Of a stretch of DNA of 64,000 nt, positions 8,268 to 17,962 are shown one piece after another. The stretch is from Aidingimonas halophila (GTDB taxonomy: Bacteria; Pseudomonadota; Gammaproteobacteria; Pseudomonadales; Halomonadaceae), in assembly GCF_900106955.1 (NCBI RefSeq), contig NZ_FNNI01000011.1, positions 1 to 64,000 of the forward strand, given 5' to 3'. The translations under genes were made by a program, and so were the position numbers. How positions within the stretch are numbered: position 1 is the stretch's first letter; each line of letters starts with the position of its first letter. The notes under the pieces were generated by a model. The model saw only the letters and a program-made list of their open reading frames with translations, was not told the origin of the DNA and did not search any database.

Positions 8268-9749
8268 TCATCCATTCCTTTTCTTGAATCTCAAGCCTGG
8301 CAGTACCAGTGCGGTTGCCAGCAACCATGTTGGCCAACTTCCTGTACGTGTGAAGGGCGTCTGACCTTGCATGGCATGAATGTCATCGGTGAGGCTGGCT
8401 GTCTTGAACTGTGGGGCGCGAGCGGTAATCTGTCCCCGCGGATCGGCAATGGCCGTGACGCCGTTGCTGGTCGCGCGAACGACATAGCGACCGTTCTCGA
8501 GTGCCCGAAGGCGTGCCATTTGAAGATGCTGCAGCGGGCCTATCGATTCACCGAACCAGGTGTCATTCGATAGGGTGAGCAGTATGTCGGCGTCCCTGGC
8601 GCGTTTGGCGACCAGATCGGCATAGACGATTTCATAGCATATGGCACTGCCGATCTTGAGGCCGGCGGCTTGCATCGGTGGCTGGCCGGGTTCGCCAGGG
8701 GTAGTGAATGACGTCGGCAAATCGAAAAAGGCAACCGCGCCGCGCAATACGCTTTCCAGTGGCAAATATTCACCGAAAGGGACCAGATGTTCCTTGCGAT
8801 AATTCCCTTCGACATTGCCTGCCCCGACGATGGCATTGAAGAATCGCCCCTCGCTGTTGCGTTGCAGAATGCCTGTCAGCAATGCTGCCTGCTCCGGCAG
8901 ATCCCGTTTGGCTCGCTCAAGGATCGGGCGGGCGTCCGTCTCCAGCATGGGCAGGGCCGTTTCCGGCCAGATCACGAGGTCAACATTGTCAGGCTGTTGG
9001 CGGGTCAGGTTCGTATACGTGTCGATCGCATCCTGTTGACCCTCCTCGGTCCATTTCATCAATTGCGGTAGGTTGCCCTGGAGTAGTGAGACTTGCGTTG
9101 TCTCGTCGCTGGCCGTGGTCCACTGGCCGGGGAGAACCAACGGGGCAAGCCACATACCTGCCAGCGGGAGGGCTGCCAGCCAGCGGCGACGTAACAGTTC
9201 GACACCTAACGTGCCGGTCAAGGCGGTAATCAGTGAAAGCAGGTAGACGCCGCCGATGGGAGCCCAGGGCGCGAGTGGCGAATCGACCTGGGGGGTGCCC
9301 GCCAGCAGCCAGGGAAAACCGGTGAATAGATAAGTACGTAACACTTCGGCGAGCACCCAGGTGCCGGCAAAGCTCAGGACGGCCCACCCGGGACTGGTAA
9401 ACCGTCGATACAGCCAGAAGGGGATGGCGAAGAACAGGGCCAGTGAGACAACGAATAATACCGTCAGGAACAGGGCCAGTGGGATGCCGGTGTATCCGTA
9501 GTCGTGTATCGACACATAGACCCAGGAGGCACCGGAACCGAATAGCCCGACACCATATAGCCACCCCTTGAAGGCGGCTTGCCATGGAGACAACGTATGG
9601 ATGCCGGCATAAAGCAAGCCGACAGCGATCGGGCTCAACCACCAAAGAGAAAACGGTGCCGTTGCCAATGTCATCAGGCCGCCGGACAACAGCGCGATCA
9701 GATAGTTGATTGCCGGTGAATGCGACCAGTCGCTTGTACGAGATGTCAT
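8268..9749 (-). CDS. lnt: Apolipoprotein N-acyltransferase
   Basis: Lnt adds the third acyl chain to the N-terminal cysteine of outer-membrane lipoproteins. The 493-residue protein has about six to seven hydrophobic segments in the first 200 residues, then a nitrilase-like periplasmic domain. That domain carries the catalytic Glu (VIWPETALP), the Lys in the HLVPFGEYLP region, and the Cys (SAICYEIVYADL). The ATG at 9749 overlaps the corC stop in a TGATG arrangement, so translation is probably coupled. E. coli has the same miaB-ybeZ-ybeY-corC-lnt order. It converges on phaC. Confidence 0.96.
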   Translation of the reverse strand: MTSRTSDWSHSPAINYLIALLSGGLMTLATAPFSLWWLSPIAVGLLYAGIHTLSPWQAAFKGWLYGVGLFGSGASWVYVSIHDYGYTGIPLALFLTVLFVVSLALFFAIPFWLYRRFTSPGWAVLSFAGTWVLAEVLRTYLFTGFPWLLAGTPQVDSPLAPWAPIGGVYLLSLITALTGTLGVELLRRRWLAALPLAGMWLAPLVLPGQWTTASDETTQVSLLQGNLPQLMKWTEEGQQDAIDTYTNLTRQQPDNVDLVIWPETALPMLETDARPILERAKRDLPEQAALLTGILQRNSEGRFFNAIVGAGNVEGNYRKEHLVPFGEYLPLESVLRGAVAFFDLPTSFTTPGEPGQPPMQAAGLKIGSAICYEIVYADLVAKRARDADILLTLSNDTWFGESIGPLQHLQMARLRALENGRYVVRATSNGVTAIADPRGQITARAPQFKTASLTDDIHAMQGQTPFTRTGSWPTWLLATALVLPGLRFKKRNG

Positions 9750-10657
9750 CACTCGCCCTTGTTTTCCGGCGCATCGTAGGCGTCTCTGTCGTCGACTTCT
9801 TCCTCAGGCTGCGGTTCGACCTGGAGCAGACGAATGCGACGATTGTCGGCGTTCAAGACAGTAAAGCGCCAGCCACCCAGGGTGGTGAATTCGCCACGAC
9901 GGGGAAGGTGGCCGAACCGCTGCATGACCAGGCCGCCGACGGTATCGAAGTCCTCGTCAGAAAATCGCGTGGCGAAGAATTCGTTGAAATCCTCGATCGG
10001 CGTGAGGGCCCGAATGGCGAACTTCTGTTCCCCCAGCTCGCGGATATCTTCCTCTTCGTCGGTATCATGCTCGTCCTCGATATCCCCGACGATCTGTTCA
10101 AGGATATCCTCGATGGTGATGATGCCGGCGGTACCACCGTATTCGTCGACAACGACGGCCATGTGGTTGTGGGTATCGCGAAATTCCTTCAGCAGACTAT
10201 TGAGTCGCTTGGACTCCGGGATGAACATGGCCGGCCTCAGCGTGCTCTTGAGGTCGAAGCTATCGCGGTTGAGTTCGCTTTTGCTCAATAACGGTAATAG
10301 GTCCTTGACCAACAGGATGCCCAGTATCTCGTCGAGATTTTCCCCCATGACCGGATAGCGTGAATGACCGGTTTCCAGGATGACGGGCAGGTACTCGTCG
10401 GGAGGTTGGTCGATGCCGATGGCTGTGACCTGAGATCGCGGAATCAGAATTTCCCGGACCTGTTTGTCACTGATTTGCAGGGCGCCCTCGATGATCGTCA
10501 GGGCATCCTGGTCAAGGTGAAGTCGAGAACCGGCTTCACGAACCGAATCCATCAACTCGACACGCGAGTTGGGTTCATCGTCATCGGAAGAAAAGGCGCT
10601 GAACAACTTCTCGAGCCAGGACTTGCCGCCCTGGCTACTCGATCGGTCTTCGCTCAT
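9749..10657 (-). CDS. corC: CorC/HlyC-family protein with CBS domains
   Basis: A 302-residue soluble CorC: two CBS domains (about 70-190, containing IPRSQVTAIGIDQPPDEYL and VVDEYGGTAGIITIEDILEQIVGDIEDEHD) and a C-terminal CorC_HlyC transporter-associated domain. E. coli CorC has been linked to magnesium and cobalt efflux and to envelope integrity, but the protein itself has no membrane segments. Its start overlaps the ybeY stop (ATGA) and its stop overlaps the lnt start. That makes it the middle of a tightly coupled operon. Confidence 0.94.
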   Translation of the reverse strand: MSEDRSSSQGGKSWLEKLFSAFSSDDDEPNSRVELMDSVREAGSRLHLDQDALTIIEGALQISDKQVREILIPRSQVTAIGIDQPPDEYLPVILETGHSRYPVMGENLDEILGILLVKDLLPLLSKSELNRDSFDLKSTLRPAMFIPESKRLNSLLKEFRDTHNHMAVVVDEYGGTAGIITIEDILEQIVGDIEDEHDTDEEEDIRELGEQKFAIRALTPIEDFNEFFATRFSDEDFDTVGGLVMQRFGHLPRRGEFTTLGGWRFTVLNADNRRIRLLQVEPQPEEEVDDRDAYDAPENKGE

Positions 10658-11172
10658 GCGTCGAGTCTCTTGTCCCCGTTGTCATGATCAGATGGGTGAT
10701 CGTACGGATCCTTGATACCGAATATTGCCAGAATCTCGGTTTCCAGTCGCTCCATCCGCTCGGCTTCATTGTCTTCAATATGGTCATGGCCGAGCAAATG
10801 CAAGGTACCATGAACAACCATGTGAGCGTAGTGGGTGAGTAATGCCTTGTGTTGCTCACTGGCTTCTTGAGCCACTACATCGTGACAGATCACGAGATCG
10901 CCCAATAAAGGTATGTCGAGTTCCGCAGGCATGTCGAATGGAAATGAGAGGACATTGGTGGGGCGGTCCTTGCCACGATATTCGCGGTTCAATGTACCGC
11001 TTTCTTCGCGACTGACAAAGCGCACGGTGATTTCCTTCGACACTGGCACCTGTATATGCCGCAGTGTCTCGCCCACCCACTGCTCAAGGTCGGACTGCGT
11101 GGGCAGTCGGCGAGCGTCTTCATGATCGATGGCCACTTGACGGTCGATGATCGGCCCGAATGACGTGGTCAT
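10654..11172 (-). CDS. ybeY: Endoribonuclease YbeY (rRNA maturation factor)
   Basis: YbeY is a zinc-dependent single-strand endoribonuclease needed for 16S rRNA 3' maturation and late 70S quality control. The 172-residue protein has the metal motif HGTLHLLGHDH near residues 117-127 and the upstream family segment RPTNVLSFPFD. It begins in an ATGA overlap with the ybeZ stop and overlaps corC in the same way. The C-terminal tail after the zinc motif is Asp/His-rich and somewhat longer than in E. coli. Confidence 0.96.
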   Translation of the reverse strand: MTTSFGPIIDRQVAIDHEDARRLPTQSDLEQWVGETLRHIQVPVSKEITVRFVSREESGTLNREYRGKDRPTNVLSFPFDMPAELDIPLLGDLVICHDVVAQEASEQHKALLTHYAHMVVHGTLHLLGHDHIEDNEAERMERLETEILAIFGIKDPYDHPSDHDNGDKRLDA

Positions 11173-12254
11173 GAGTCGGGCTCCGCATCATTGTTGGCAT
11201 CGCTACGCTGAACATGGTTGCCGGACGATGTCTGATACGTGTGGTTGCGTTCCCGCTCGGCGGCTTCCTCTTCAGCCTCATAGGATTCATAGGCTTCGAT
11301 GATCCGCTGAACCAGTGGATGACGTACGACATCCTTGGCAGCGAAATGCGTCACGCCGATGCCTGCGGTGTCCTTGAGAACATTGAGGACCTGTATCAAT
11401 CCGGAGCTTTGTCCACGCGGCAAGTCGACCTGGGTGATATCGCCGGTGATTACCGCCGTCGAACCGAACCCGATGCGTGTCAGAAACATCTTCATCTGTT
11501 CGCGCGTGGTGTTCTGGCTTTCATCGAGAATGATGAAGGCATTGTTGAGGGTTCGACCACGCATGTAAGCGAGTGGGGCGATCTCGATGATCTGGCGTTC
11601 AATCAGCTTGCCAACCTGTTCGAAACCGATCATCTCATACAATGCATCATAGAGCGGTCGCAGATAAGGATCGATCTTCTGGGCCAGGTCGCCGGGCAGG
11701 AACCCCAGCTTCTCACCGGCTTCGACGGCTGGGCGAACCAGCAGAATCCGCCTGACTTCCTGCTGATTGAGCGCTTCAACGGCTGCCGCTACGGCCAGAT
11801 AGGTCTTGCCGGTTCCGGCCGGACCGATCCCGAAATTGATATCATGGGCGCGGATACTCTGAACGTATCCCTGTTGATTGAACCCACGTGGCTTTATGAG
11901 CGCCTTGGGTGTACGCAGTAACACCTCATCAGTGGCCGAGTCGTCCGCTTCATCGTCCTCCAGAGCCTCCAGGCCGGATTCCTGCAGGAAGAGGTGTACT
12001 GTATCGGGTGTCAATTCGCTGGCTTCGGTTTCCCGGTACAGGTGTTCGACGACATTGGCAGCCGCTTTGACCCGGGAGTGGGGGCCGGCCAACTGAAAGG
12101 TGTTACCACGGTTGCGTAACGTGACGCCCAGCCGGGATTCGACGAGTTTCAGGTGTTCGTCGTGTTGGCCACAGAGGTTGGCCAGGCGCATGGGGTCATT
12201 GGGTTCGAGTGTCAGCGTAATGATGCGGTTGGCCTGGGAACTTTGTTGGCTCAA
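11169..12254 (-). CDS. ybeZ: PhoH-family ATPase YbeZ
   Basis: YbeZ is a PhoH-like P-loop ATPase that partners YbeY. The 361-residue protein has an N-terminal KH-like region (about 1-110), then Walker A GPAGTGKTYLA and Walker B FIILDESQNTT. It matches E. coli YbeZ over its length, including RPAVEAGEKLGFLPGDL. The start appears to be a TTG at 12254; no better in-frame start lies upstream, and the family N-terminus begins here. It overlaps ybeY by 4 bases. Confidence 0.94.
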   Translation of the reverse strand: MSQQSSQANRIITLTLEPNDPMRLANLCGQHDEHLKLVESRLGVTLRNRGNTFQLAGPHSRVKAAANVVEHLYRETEASELTPDTVHLFLQESGLEALEDDEADDSATDEVLLRTPKALIKPRGFNQQGYVQSIRAHDINFGIGPAGTGKTYLAVAAAVEALNQQEVRRILLVRPAVEAGEKLGFLPGDLAQKIDPYLRPLYDALYEMIGFEQVGKLIERQIIEIAPLAYMRGRTLNNAFIILDESQNTTREQMKMFLTRIGFGSTAVITGDITQVDLPRGQSSGLIQVLNVLKDTAGIGVTHFAAKDVVRHPLVQRIIEAYESYEAEEEAAERERNHTYQTSSGNHVQRSDANNDAEPDS

Positions 12255-12296
12255 GAGCAGGGGTTCCGTGCGTTGTTATGAAAAAGGGATGAACTT

Positions 12297-12323
12297 ATTG
12301 CCCCGGATTGGCTCGGGGCAATT
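12297..12323. other. Hairpin between miaB and ybeZ
   Basis: ATTGCCCCG and CGGGGCAAT form a 9-bp stem around an 8-base loop in the 100-base gap between miaB and ybeZ. No T-tract follows on the minus strand, so it is more likely a partial terminator or RNA-stability element than a full stop. Confidence 0.5.
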
Positions 12324-12354
12324 AAGAGGAGCTTGGCTTGTCAGCCCATCCGGG

Positions 12355-13698
12355 TCAATAGCAATGAGGACTGGCCAATTCACCACGTAATGAGTTGGGC
12401 AGTGCTTCGGTGATTTCCACATCGACGAAATGGCCGATGAGGTCTGTCGGATTGGCAGCACGGAAATTCACCACGCGGTTGTTCTCGGTACGTCCAGAGA
12501 GTTGACCGGGGTCCTTGGGCGAGAAACCTGTTACCAGGATTCGCTGCGTAGATCCTACCATGCGACGACTGATCTGCATGGCCTGCTGGTTGATGCGTTC
12601 CTGCAGGATGGCCAGACGTTCTTTCTTGACGGATTCCGGCGTGTTGTCCTCGAGATTGGCGGCAGGTGTTCCCGGACGCGCTGAATAGACGAAGCTGAAC
12701 GATACATCGAAGCCGATACGGTGGATCAAGTTCATGGTCGCTTCGAAATCCGCTTCGGTCTCGCCAGGGAATCCGATAATGAAGTCCGATGAGAAGCTGA
12801 TATCGGGACGCAGCGCGCGAATGCGCTCCATCTTGTCGATATACTCTTCCACAGTATGACCACGCTTCATTGCCGCCAGAATGTCGTTTGATCCGGACTG
12901 CACCGGCAGGTGCAAGTGGCTGACCAATTCGGGAATCTCCCCGAACGCTTCAATCAGCGAGTCAGAGAATTCTACCGGGTGTGACGTCGTGAAACGGATT
13001 CGATCGATACCGTCCACCGCGGCGACACAAGCGATCAACTCGGCAAGGTCGATTTCCTCCCCAAGCTGGTTCTCGCCACGATACGCATTGACGTTCTGCC
13101 CCAACAGGTTGATTTCGCGGACGCCTTGATCGGCAAGGTGAATGACTTCATCCATGACGTCTTCAAAGGGACGTGAGACCTCTTCCCCCCGAGTATAGGG
13201 GACGACACAGAAGGAGCAGTATTTCGAGCATCCCTCCATTGTCGATACGAAAGCGGTGGCACCGTCGGAGCTGGGCTTGGGCAGGTGGTCGAACTTTTCG
13301 ATTTCCGGGAACGTGACATCCACCACCGATATCTGATCTTCCTGCCGGGATTTCAACATATCCGGTACACGGTGCAATGTCTGGGGGCCAAACACCATGT
13401 CGACGTGAGGCGCCCGCTTGCGCAAGGCCTCACCTTCCTGGCTGGCTACGCAACCGCCGACGCCGATGACGAGATCGGGGTTGTTTTCCTTGAGCTTCTT
13501 CCAACGCCCCAGTTGATGGAAGACCTTTTCCTGGGCCTTTTCGCGAATGGAGCAGGTATTGAGGAGAATGACATCGGCATCTCGCTCATCGTCGGTGAGC
13601 TCCATTTGGTGTGAGTCACCGAGTAGATCCGCCATGCGAGCGGAGTCGTACTCGTTCATTTGGCAGCCGTGTGTCTTGATGAAGAGTTTCTTCGCCAT
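12355..13698 (-). CDS. miaB: tRNA-2-methylthio-N6-dimethylallyladenosine synthase MiaB
   Basis: MiaB is a radical-SAM enzyme that methylthiolates position 37 of tRNAs reading UNN codons. The 447-residue protein has the three expected parts. The first is an N-terminal UPF0004 domain ([19 protein letters not shown], with Cys at about 11, 48 and 82 for the auxiliary cluster). The second is the radical-SAM domain with the CxxxCxxC motif in [16 protein letters not shown]. The third is a C-terminal TRAM domain. It heads the miaB-ybeZ-ybeY-corC-lnt group, as in E. coli. Confidence 0.97.
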   Translation of the reverse strand: MAKKLFIKTHGCQMNEYDSARMADLLGDSHQMELTDDERDADVILLNTCSIREKAQEKVFHQLGRWKKLKENNPDLVIGVGGCVASQEGEALRKRAPHVDMVFGPQTLHRVPDMLKSRQEDQISVVDVTFPEIEKFDHLPKPSSDGATAFVSTMEGCSKYCSFCVVPYTRGEEVSRPFEDVMDEVIHLADQGVREINLLGQNVNAYRGENQLGEEIDLAELIACVAAVDGIDRIRFTTSHPVEFSDSLIEAFGEIPELVSHLHLPVQSGSNDILAAMKRGHTVEEYIDKMERIRALRPDISFSSDFIIGFPGETEADFEATMNLIHRIGFDVSFSFVYSARPGTPAANLEDNTPESVKKERLAILQERINQQAMQISRRMVGSTQRILVTGFSPKDPGQLSGRTENNRVVNFRAANPTDLIGHFVDVEITEALPNSLRGELASPHCY

Positions 13699-14102
13699 AA
13701 CAATAGGACCGCGACGCTTGGCGCGCCCGGTTTTCCGTCACCGATCAGGGGATTGAATTGTGGGCTATTATACGCAGTGACAACGGTCAGGGCCAACCAT
13801 CTCGCCTATTGCCACGGCTATTGCTATTCTGCGTGTCTTATCGAGTCGGATCCAGTCGGGTGGGGCTGGGTCGGGAAGCGAAGCGTGTCATGTCATGGTT
13901 AAAAAATGAACGAATCGTGACAGAGGCAGTTTCCTCGCTGAATGAGGGGCATTGCACGTTGGTTTTCCCAAGGCTTATCCACAGAAGTTGTGGATGTTGT
14001 CTCATCACAGTGCCGTCGACAGGAAGGTCACGGTATCAGTTGTTATCGCTGGAGCCAGGCAGTGTCCATGAGCCTTACTTTAGCCATTAAGATATTAGCA
14101 CT
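13699..14102. other. 404-base gene-free interval
   Basis: This divergent intergenic region must hold the promoters of miaB (minus) and the SH3-domain gene (plus). I see no credible coding frame. It contains the paired DnaA-box-like sites at 13975-13997. The stretch just before 14103 is AT-rich, but I cannot point to a clear -35/-10 pair. Confidence 0.5.
13975..13997. promoter_or_regulatory. Inverted pair of DnaA-box-like sites
   Basis: TTATCCACA at 13975-13983 matches the strongest DnaA box exactly. After the spacer GAAGT it is followed by TGTGGATGT (13989-13997), an inverted box with two mismatches. Together they make a 7-bp dyad, ATCCACA/TGTGGAT. It lies about 105 bases upstream of the SH3-domain gene. 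Confidence 0.5.
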
Positions 14103-14723
14103 ATGCGAAATTTAAGGACGTTGATTGCCGGTTGTGCTCTCTGCACGCTCGCGGGCGGATTGCAGGCCCAGCAGGATGATACGCAGTGGGTTTCGGATGA
14201 ACTGACAACCTTCGTGCGCAGTGGACCCTCCGATGGGTACCGCATTGTCGGCACGCTGACATCCGGTGAGCCCGTGACGGTACTCGAGACCGAAGGCGAT
14301 TACAGCCGGGTGGAGGCGGAAGGCGAGGATGACACGGTATGGATACTTACCGATGATCTACAAGACGATGAGAGTGCCCAGCAGCGATTGCCCGAACTCG
14401 AAGATGAAATCGACTCAATGACCGAGGAGCTCGATGGGATCAATGAGGAGTGGCAGAGTCGGATTGCGGATACCGAGGCGACGCTGGAAGACCGGGAGAC
14501 ACGCATCGACGATCTCGAAAGCGAGAATGCTGAACTCCGAGAACGCTTCCAGGATTCCCGGGAAACCGTCCGCAAGCAACAAGCACAGCTGGATACCCAG
14601 GAAGAGGATCTGCTGATGCGCTACTTCATGTATGGAGGCGGTGTCGCCGGGGCCGGTCTGCTGGTGGGGTTGGTCGTTCCTCATCTACCCCGTCGACGGA
14701 AGAAGCGCGATCGCTGGTTTTGA
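14103..14723 (+). CDS. TIGR04211-type SH3 domain protein (YgiM-like)
   Basis: A 206-residue envelope protein. It has a signal peptide (about 1-22, ending LQAQ), a bacterial SH3 domain (about 28-85: VRSGPSDGYRIVGTLTSGEPVTVLE), a long coiled coil (about 90-165) and one transmembrane helix near the C-terminus (YFMYGGGVAGAGLLVGLVV). A basic cytoplasmic tail RRRKKRDRWF follows. This layout matches E. coli YgiM, whose exact role is not settled. SH3b domains often bind cell-wall peptides. The tpm gene follows after 14 bases. Confidence 0.88.
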   Translation: MRNLRTLIAGCALCTLAGGLQAQQDDTQWVSDELTTFVRSGPSDGYRIVGTLTSGEPVTVLETEGDYSRVEAEGEDDTVWILTDDLQDDESAQQRLPELEDEIDSMTEELDGINEEWQSRIADTEATLEDRETRIDDLESENAELRERFQDSRETVRKQQAQLDTQEEDLLMRYFMYGGGVAGAGLLVGLVVPHLPRRRKKRDRWF

Positions 14724-14737
14724 TCTCTGGAGGGGCT

Positions 14738-15382
14738 GTGAAAGAGGAATGGCTGTCTCGATGGCGTGAAGGGCGCCTCGGGTTTCATCGCGAGCACCCT
14801 CATCCAGCTTTGGTCGATCATTGGCCGACACTGAGGGTGCCGGCGGGCACCAAAGTGCTGGTGCCACTGTGCGGCAAGAGCGTGGATATGCGTTGGCTGG
14901 CCCGTCAGGGGCACCCGGTCTTGGGCGTGGAGTTGTCACTGGAAGCGATAGATCAGTTCGCTCGCGAGGGCGGGGGAGATGCGCTTCGCTATCGTCAGGA
15001 TGGGTTCGAGATCTATCGCCAGGGGAGCATCGAACTGTGGGGTGGCGATTTTTTCCACTTCCATATCCAGCAGGCATCCGACGTCGAGGCATTCTATGAC
15101 CGGGCGGCATTGATCGCGTTGCCGGAAGCGACCCGTCAGCGCTATGCCTTCCATCTCGCTCAATTGTTGCCACCGGGTGCCAAGGGCATATTGATTAGTC
15201 TGAGGCGAGCGCCGGGTGATGATAGGGGGCCACCCTATGATGTCGCTGCGAACGAGATCGAGACGTTATTCAGTCCCAATTTCAAGGTGACCCATCTTGC
15301 TGATGGTGAGCCCGAGGAGAATGGCTGGCAGGAGAGCACCTGGTCCCTGATTCGCCGCGGGCCTACCGACTGTCTTATCTAG
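14738..15382 (+). CDS. tpm: Thiopurine S-methyltransferase
   Basis: Bacterial TPMT-family methyltransferases use SAM to methylate thiopurines and, in several bacteria, tellurite and selenite. The 214-residue protein shows the family opening EEWLSRWREGRLGFH, the SAM-binding region VLVPLCGKSVDMRWLARQGHPVLGVELS, and YDRAALIALP. The start is GTG at 14738 with GGAGG at 14729-14733; a TTG at 14720 overlapping the upstream stop is less likely. Its last 8 bases overlap yajG on the other strand. Confidence 0.93.
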   Translation: MKEEWLSRWREGRLGFHREHPHPALVDHWPTLRVPAGTKVLVPLCGKSVDMRWLARQGHPVLGVELSLEAIDQFAREGGGDALRYRQDGFEIYRQGSIELWGGDFFHFHIQQASDVEAFYDRAALIALPEATRQRYAFHLAQLLPPGAKGILISLRRAPGDDRGPPYDVAANEIETLFSPNFKVTHLADGEPEENGWQESTWSLIRRGPTDCLI

Positions 15383-15962
15383 CCAGTAAACGTCCCAGTT
15401 CCTGGTCGCGGAAGGCACGGTCGAGTGCATTGCTCAGAACCTCATTGACCATTTCCGTGTTGGCTTCCTCGCCAGGGCGGATGACGTAACTCTGATCGCG
15501 CCGCGAGGTGTAGGTGCCGGTGTAGGTTTGCCTTCCGTTGACCGCCTTGGCGAGGAATACCGCTTCCAGGCGGGCACTGCCCAGCATGGGTTGTGATGCG
15601 CCGCGCCCATAACCAAGGCGCTTGAGCGTCAGTGTCAGGCTAGGGCGGCCCTCGGCAGCTTCCCGTGTCGGAGAAAATCCCATTCGTTGCACGGCGAGTT
15701 CGGCCTGCTCTTGCAGCTTGGGTACCAACTCATGAGCGTAAACCGTGACCGTGGCGGAGGCATTGGCCGCCCCACTGCGTGTTCCCAATACCTCACTCTC
15801 CCTGTCATCGACCACGTTGACCGTCACTTCCTCGCCGTTGCCATTACGGGGTAGATCGCCACCCACACGCGGGTCGGCCTCAAGGTAGTGGGGGCTGGCG
15901 CAGCCACCGACCAGGATGAGTGCCAAAGCCAGGCAGAATAGCGCTATCAATCGTCGTTGCAT
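15375..15962 (-). CDS. yajG: YajG-family lipoprotein
   Basis: A 195-residue predicted outer-membrane lipoprotein. The signal sequence ends in the lipobox LVGGC with the acylated Cys at about residue 21. The mature part matches the YajG family in segments such as DDRESEVLGTRSG and in the C-terminal NEVLSNALDRAFRDQEL. The function of YajG is not established. It is on the same strand as ggt upstream, with a large inverted repeat between them. Confidence 0.85.
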   Translation of the reverse strand: MQRRLIALFCLALALILVGGCASPHYLEADPRVGGDLPRNGNGEEVTVNVVDDRESEVLGTRSGAANASATVTVYAHELVPKLQEQAELAVQRMGFSPTREAAEGRPSLTLTLKRLGYGRGASQPMLGSARLEAVFLAKAVNGRQTYTGTYTSRRDQSYVIRPGEEANTEMVNEVLSNALDRAFRDQELGRLLAR

Positions 15963-15966
15963 TCAT

Positions 15967-16018
15967 ATACTCCCGAGATCACCTGCGGAGCCATCTCCGC
16001 GAACCGATACCCGAGTAT
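15967..16018. other. Nested inverted repeat upstream of yajG
   Basis: An inner perfect hairpin, GCGGAG-CCAT-CTCCGC (15985-16000), lies inside outer arms ATACTC and GAGTAT (15967-15972 and 16013-16018). The outer right arm contains TATACT on the minus strand, a possible -10 element for yajG. The structure might end the ggt transcript or sit at the yajG start. It has no T-tract. Confidence 0.4.
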
Positions 16019-16075
16019 AATCGCAGGGTGTCGGATTGTGCGAGAAGCCCGCAGGCTGATAGGGGCACTGCCGCT

Positions 16076-17818
16076 TCACCATCCGAGAGCCCTGGAGGTC
16101 GAACGGCGTGGGTCGGCACCGCCAAGAAACAGGTCATCGACCATGACCGATTGAGCGGCTCCCATGGCTGTCGTGGGTGTGATGTCGTGCCCCTTTTGTT
16201 CGAGTCTTTCGATGGTGTCGGGACTGATACCGGCTTCGATGGCGATTTCATCAGGCAGCCATTGATGATGAATGCGTGGGGCGCTGACGGCCGACTGGAT
16301 GTTCAATCCGTGATCGATGACATTCATGACGACTTGCAACGTCGTGGTGATGATGCGCGAGCCGCCGGGGGTGCCAGTGGCCAGCAGGTTTTTGCTATCT
16401 CGTTTGACGATGGTGGGTGTCATCGACGACAGCATGCGTTTGCCCGGTTCGATCTTGTTGGCCTCCCCACCGATCAAGCCATAGGCGTTGGGTTCACCGG
16501 GTTTAGCGGAAAAGTCATCCATTTCGTTGTTGAGCAAGAAACCGGCGCCATCGACAACGATGCCGGATCCGTAGCTGAAGTTGATGGTATAGGTGTTGGA
16601 TACCATGAGCCCGTTATCGTCTGCTACGGAGTAGTGTGTCGTTTCATCCGATTCATAAGGCCATGGATCAGCAGGTGCAATATCCTGCGAAGGCGTTGCC
16701 TGTTGTAGGTCGATCTGGTCGCGTAAGTGCGCGGCATAGGCTTTGTCGGTGAGACCGTCCAGTGGGACATCGACGAAATCGGTATCCCCCAGGAATTGGG
16801 AGCGATCGGCATAGGCGCGTTTCATGGTTTCGGCCATCAGGTGCAGTGTCGCGGCCGAGTTGTGGCCCAGTGAAGCGATATCATCGGCTTCCAGCATGTT
16901 AAGCATCTGTACGATGTGTACACCGCCGGAAGACGGGGGGCTCATGGCATAAATATCATGGCCGCGATAGCGTCCATGGATCGGTTCGCGGATGCGCGGT
17001 TCATATCCGGCCATATCCTCCATGGTGATGAGGCCATCGTGGCGTTTCATCTCGGCGACGATCAACTCGGCGGTTTTGCCTTCATAGAATTCACGCGGAC
17101 CGTGTTCGGCGATACGTTTTAATGTTGCCGCCAGGTCCGGCTGATGAAAGGTATCGCCGGCTTCATAGGCACTACCGTCACTTTTGAAAAAGACATCACG
17201 GGTCGACTCCCAGGCCGTGAGTCGTTCGCCAGCCTCTTTAACTCCCTCGGCAAAGCGTGGTGGTATCTCGAAGCCGTCTTCGGCAAGACGGATTGCCGGG
17301 GCCAGTGCCTCGGCCAGGGTGAGCGTTCCGTATTCGTCGAGTGCCAAGGCCAGACCCGCGACAGTGCCGGGAACGCCGGAGGCACGATGGGTATAGCGCG
17401 ACCACTCGCTTACCGGTTCGCCATCGTCATCCAGGAACATGGTTTCGGTCGCGGCGGCTGGAGCGGTTTCACGGTAATCGATTGCCACGACCTCATCGCT
17501 GTCTTCGTCCGAGATCAGCATGAATCCGCCGCCGCCGATATTACCGGAACGGGGTTGCACGACTGCCAGTACAAAACCGGCAACGACAGCGCCATCCACG
17601 GCATTGCCGCCGTCGGCCATCACGTCGCGGGCGATGGAGGAAGCCAGCTCATGACTCGTCGCTATCATTCCATGACGGGCCTGCTCGGGGTGAAAGCGTT
17701 CCCCTTCGAGAATGGCGGATTGGCTGTATGCTGATGGTGAGAAACACGTAGCCGCGACAAGTAGGCCGGACGCCAGTAAACCGACAAATGGGTGGCGGGC
17801 GTGGGATCGAATTGTCAT
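16076..17818 (-). CDS. ggt: Gamma-glutamyltransferase (glutathione hydrolase)
   Basis: GGT is a periplasmic enzyme that removes or transfers the gamma-glutamyl group of glutathione. The 580-residue precursor has a signal peptide (about 1-32) and then the large-subunit region with [20 protein letters not shown] and IGGGGFML. It self-cleaves before the catalytic Thr of TTHYSVAD to give the small subunit, which ends in TPTIV and [12 protein letters not shown] segments. The start at 17818 is set by an AAGGAG Shine-Dalgarno and the signal peptide; an in-frame extension to 18097 would run into the rpe gene region. Confidence 0.95.
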   Translation of the reverse strand: MTIRSHARHPFVGLLASGLLVAATCFSPSAYSQSAILEGERFHPEQARHGMIATSHELASSIARDVMADGGNAVDGAVVAGFVLAVVQPRSGNIGGGGFMLISDEDSDEVVAIDYRETAPAAATETMFLDDDGEPVSEWSRYTHRASGVPGTVAGLALALDEYGTLTLAEALAPAIRLAEDGFEIPPRFAEGVKEAGERLTAWESTRDVFFKSDGSAYEAGDTFHQPDLAATLKRIAEHGPREFYEGKTAELIVAEMKRHDGLITMEDMAGYEPRIREPIHGRYRGHDIYAMSPPSSGGVHIVQMLNMLEADDIASLGHNSAATLHLMAETMKRAYADRSQFLGDTDFVDVPLDGLTDKAYAAHLRDQIDLQQATPSQDIAPADPWPYESDETTHYSVADDNGLMVSNTYTINFSYGSGIVVDGAGFLLNNEMDDFSAKPGEPNAYGLIGGEANKIEPGKRMLSSMTPTIVKRDSKNLLATGTPGGSRIITTTLQVVMNVIDHGLNIQSAVSAPRIHHQWLPDEIAIEAGISPDTIERLEQKGHDITPTTAMGAAQSVMVDDLFLGGADPRRSTSRALGW

Positions 17819-17962
17819 GACCGTCTCCTTGGTTCTGCTGATGACCACAGGCGTCGATCTTTTACTATCGGCATGAATCCCGTAATCAGCAAGCGCCAGC
17901 CAGGCTTGCAACCTGCTAGAATAGCGGCACTCGTTCAGCAAATCAGGGAATTCCGCAGATCC

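Noticed and set aside
15920-16708. 262-codon plus-strand ORF across yajG and ggt
   Set aside because: Overlaps two supported genes on the other strand and has no domain.
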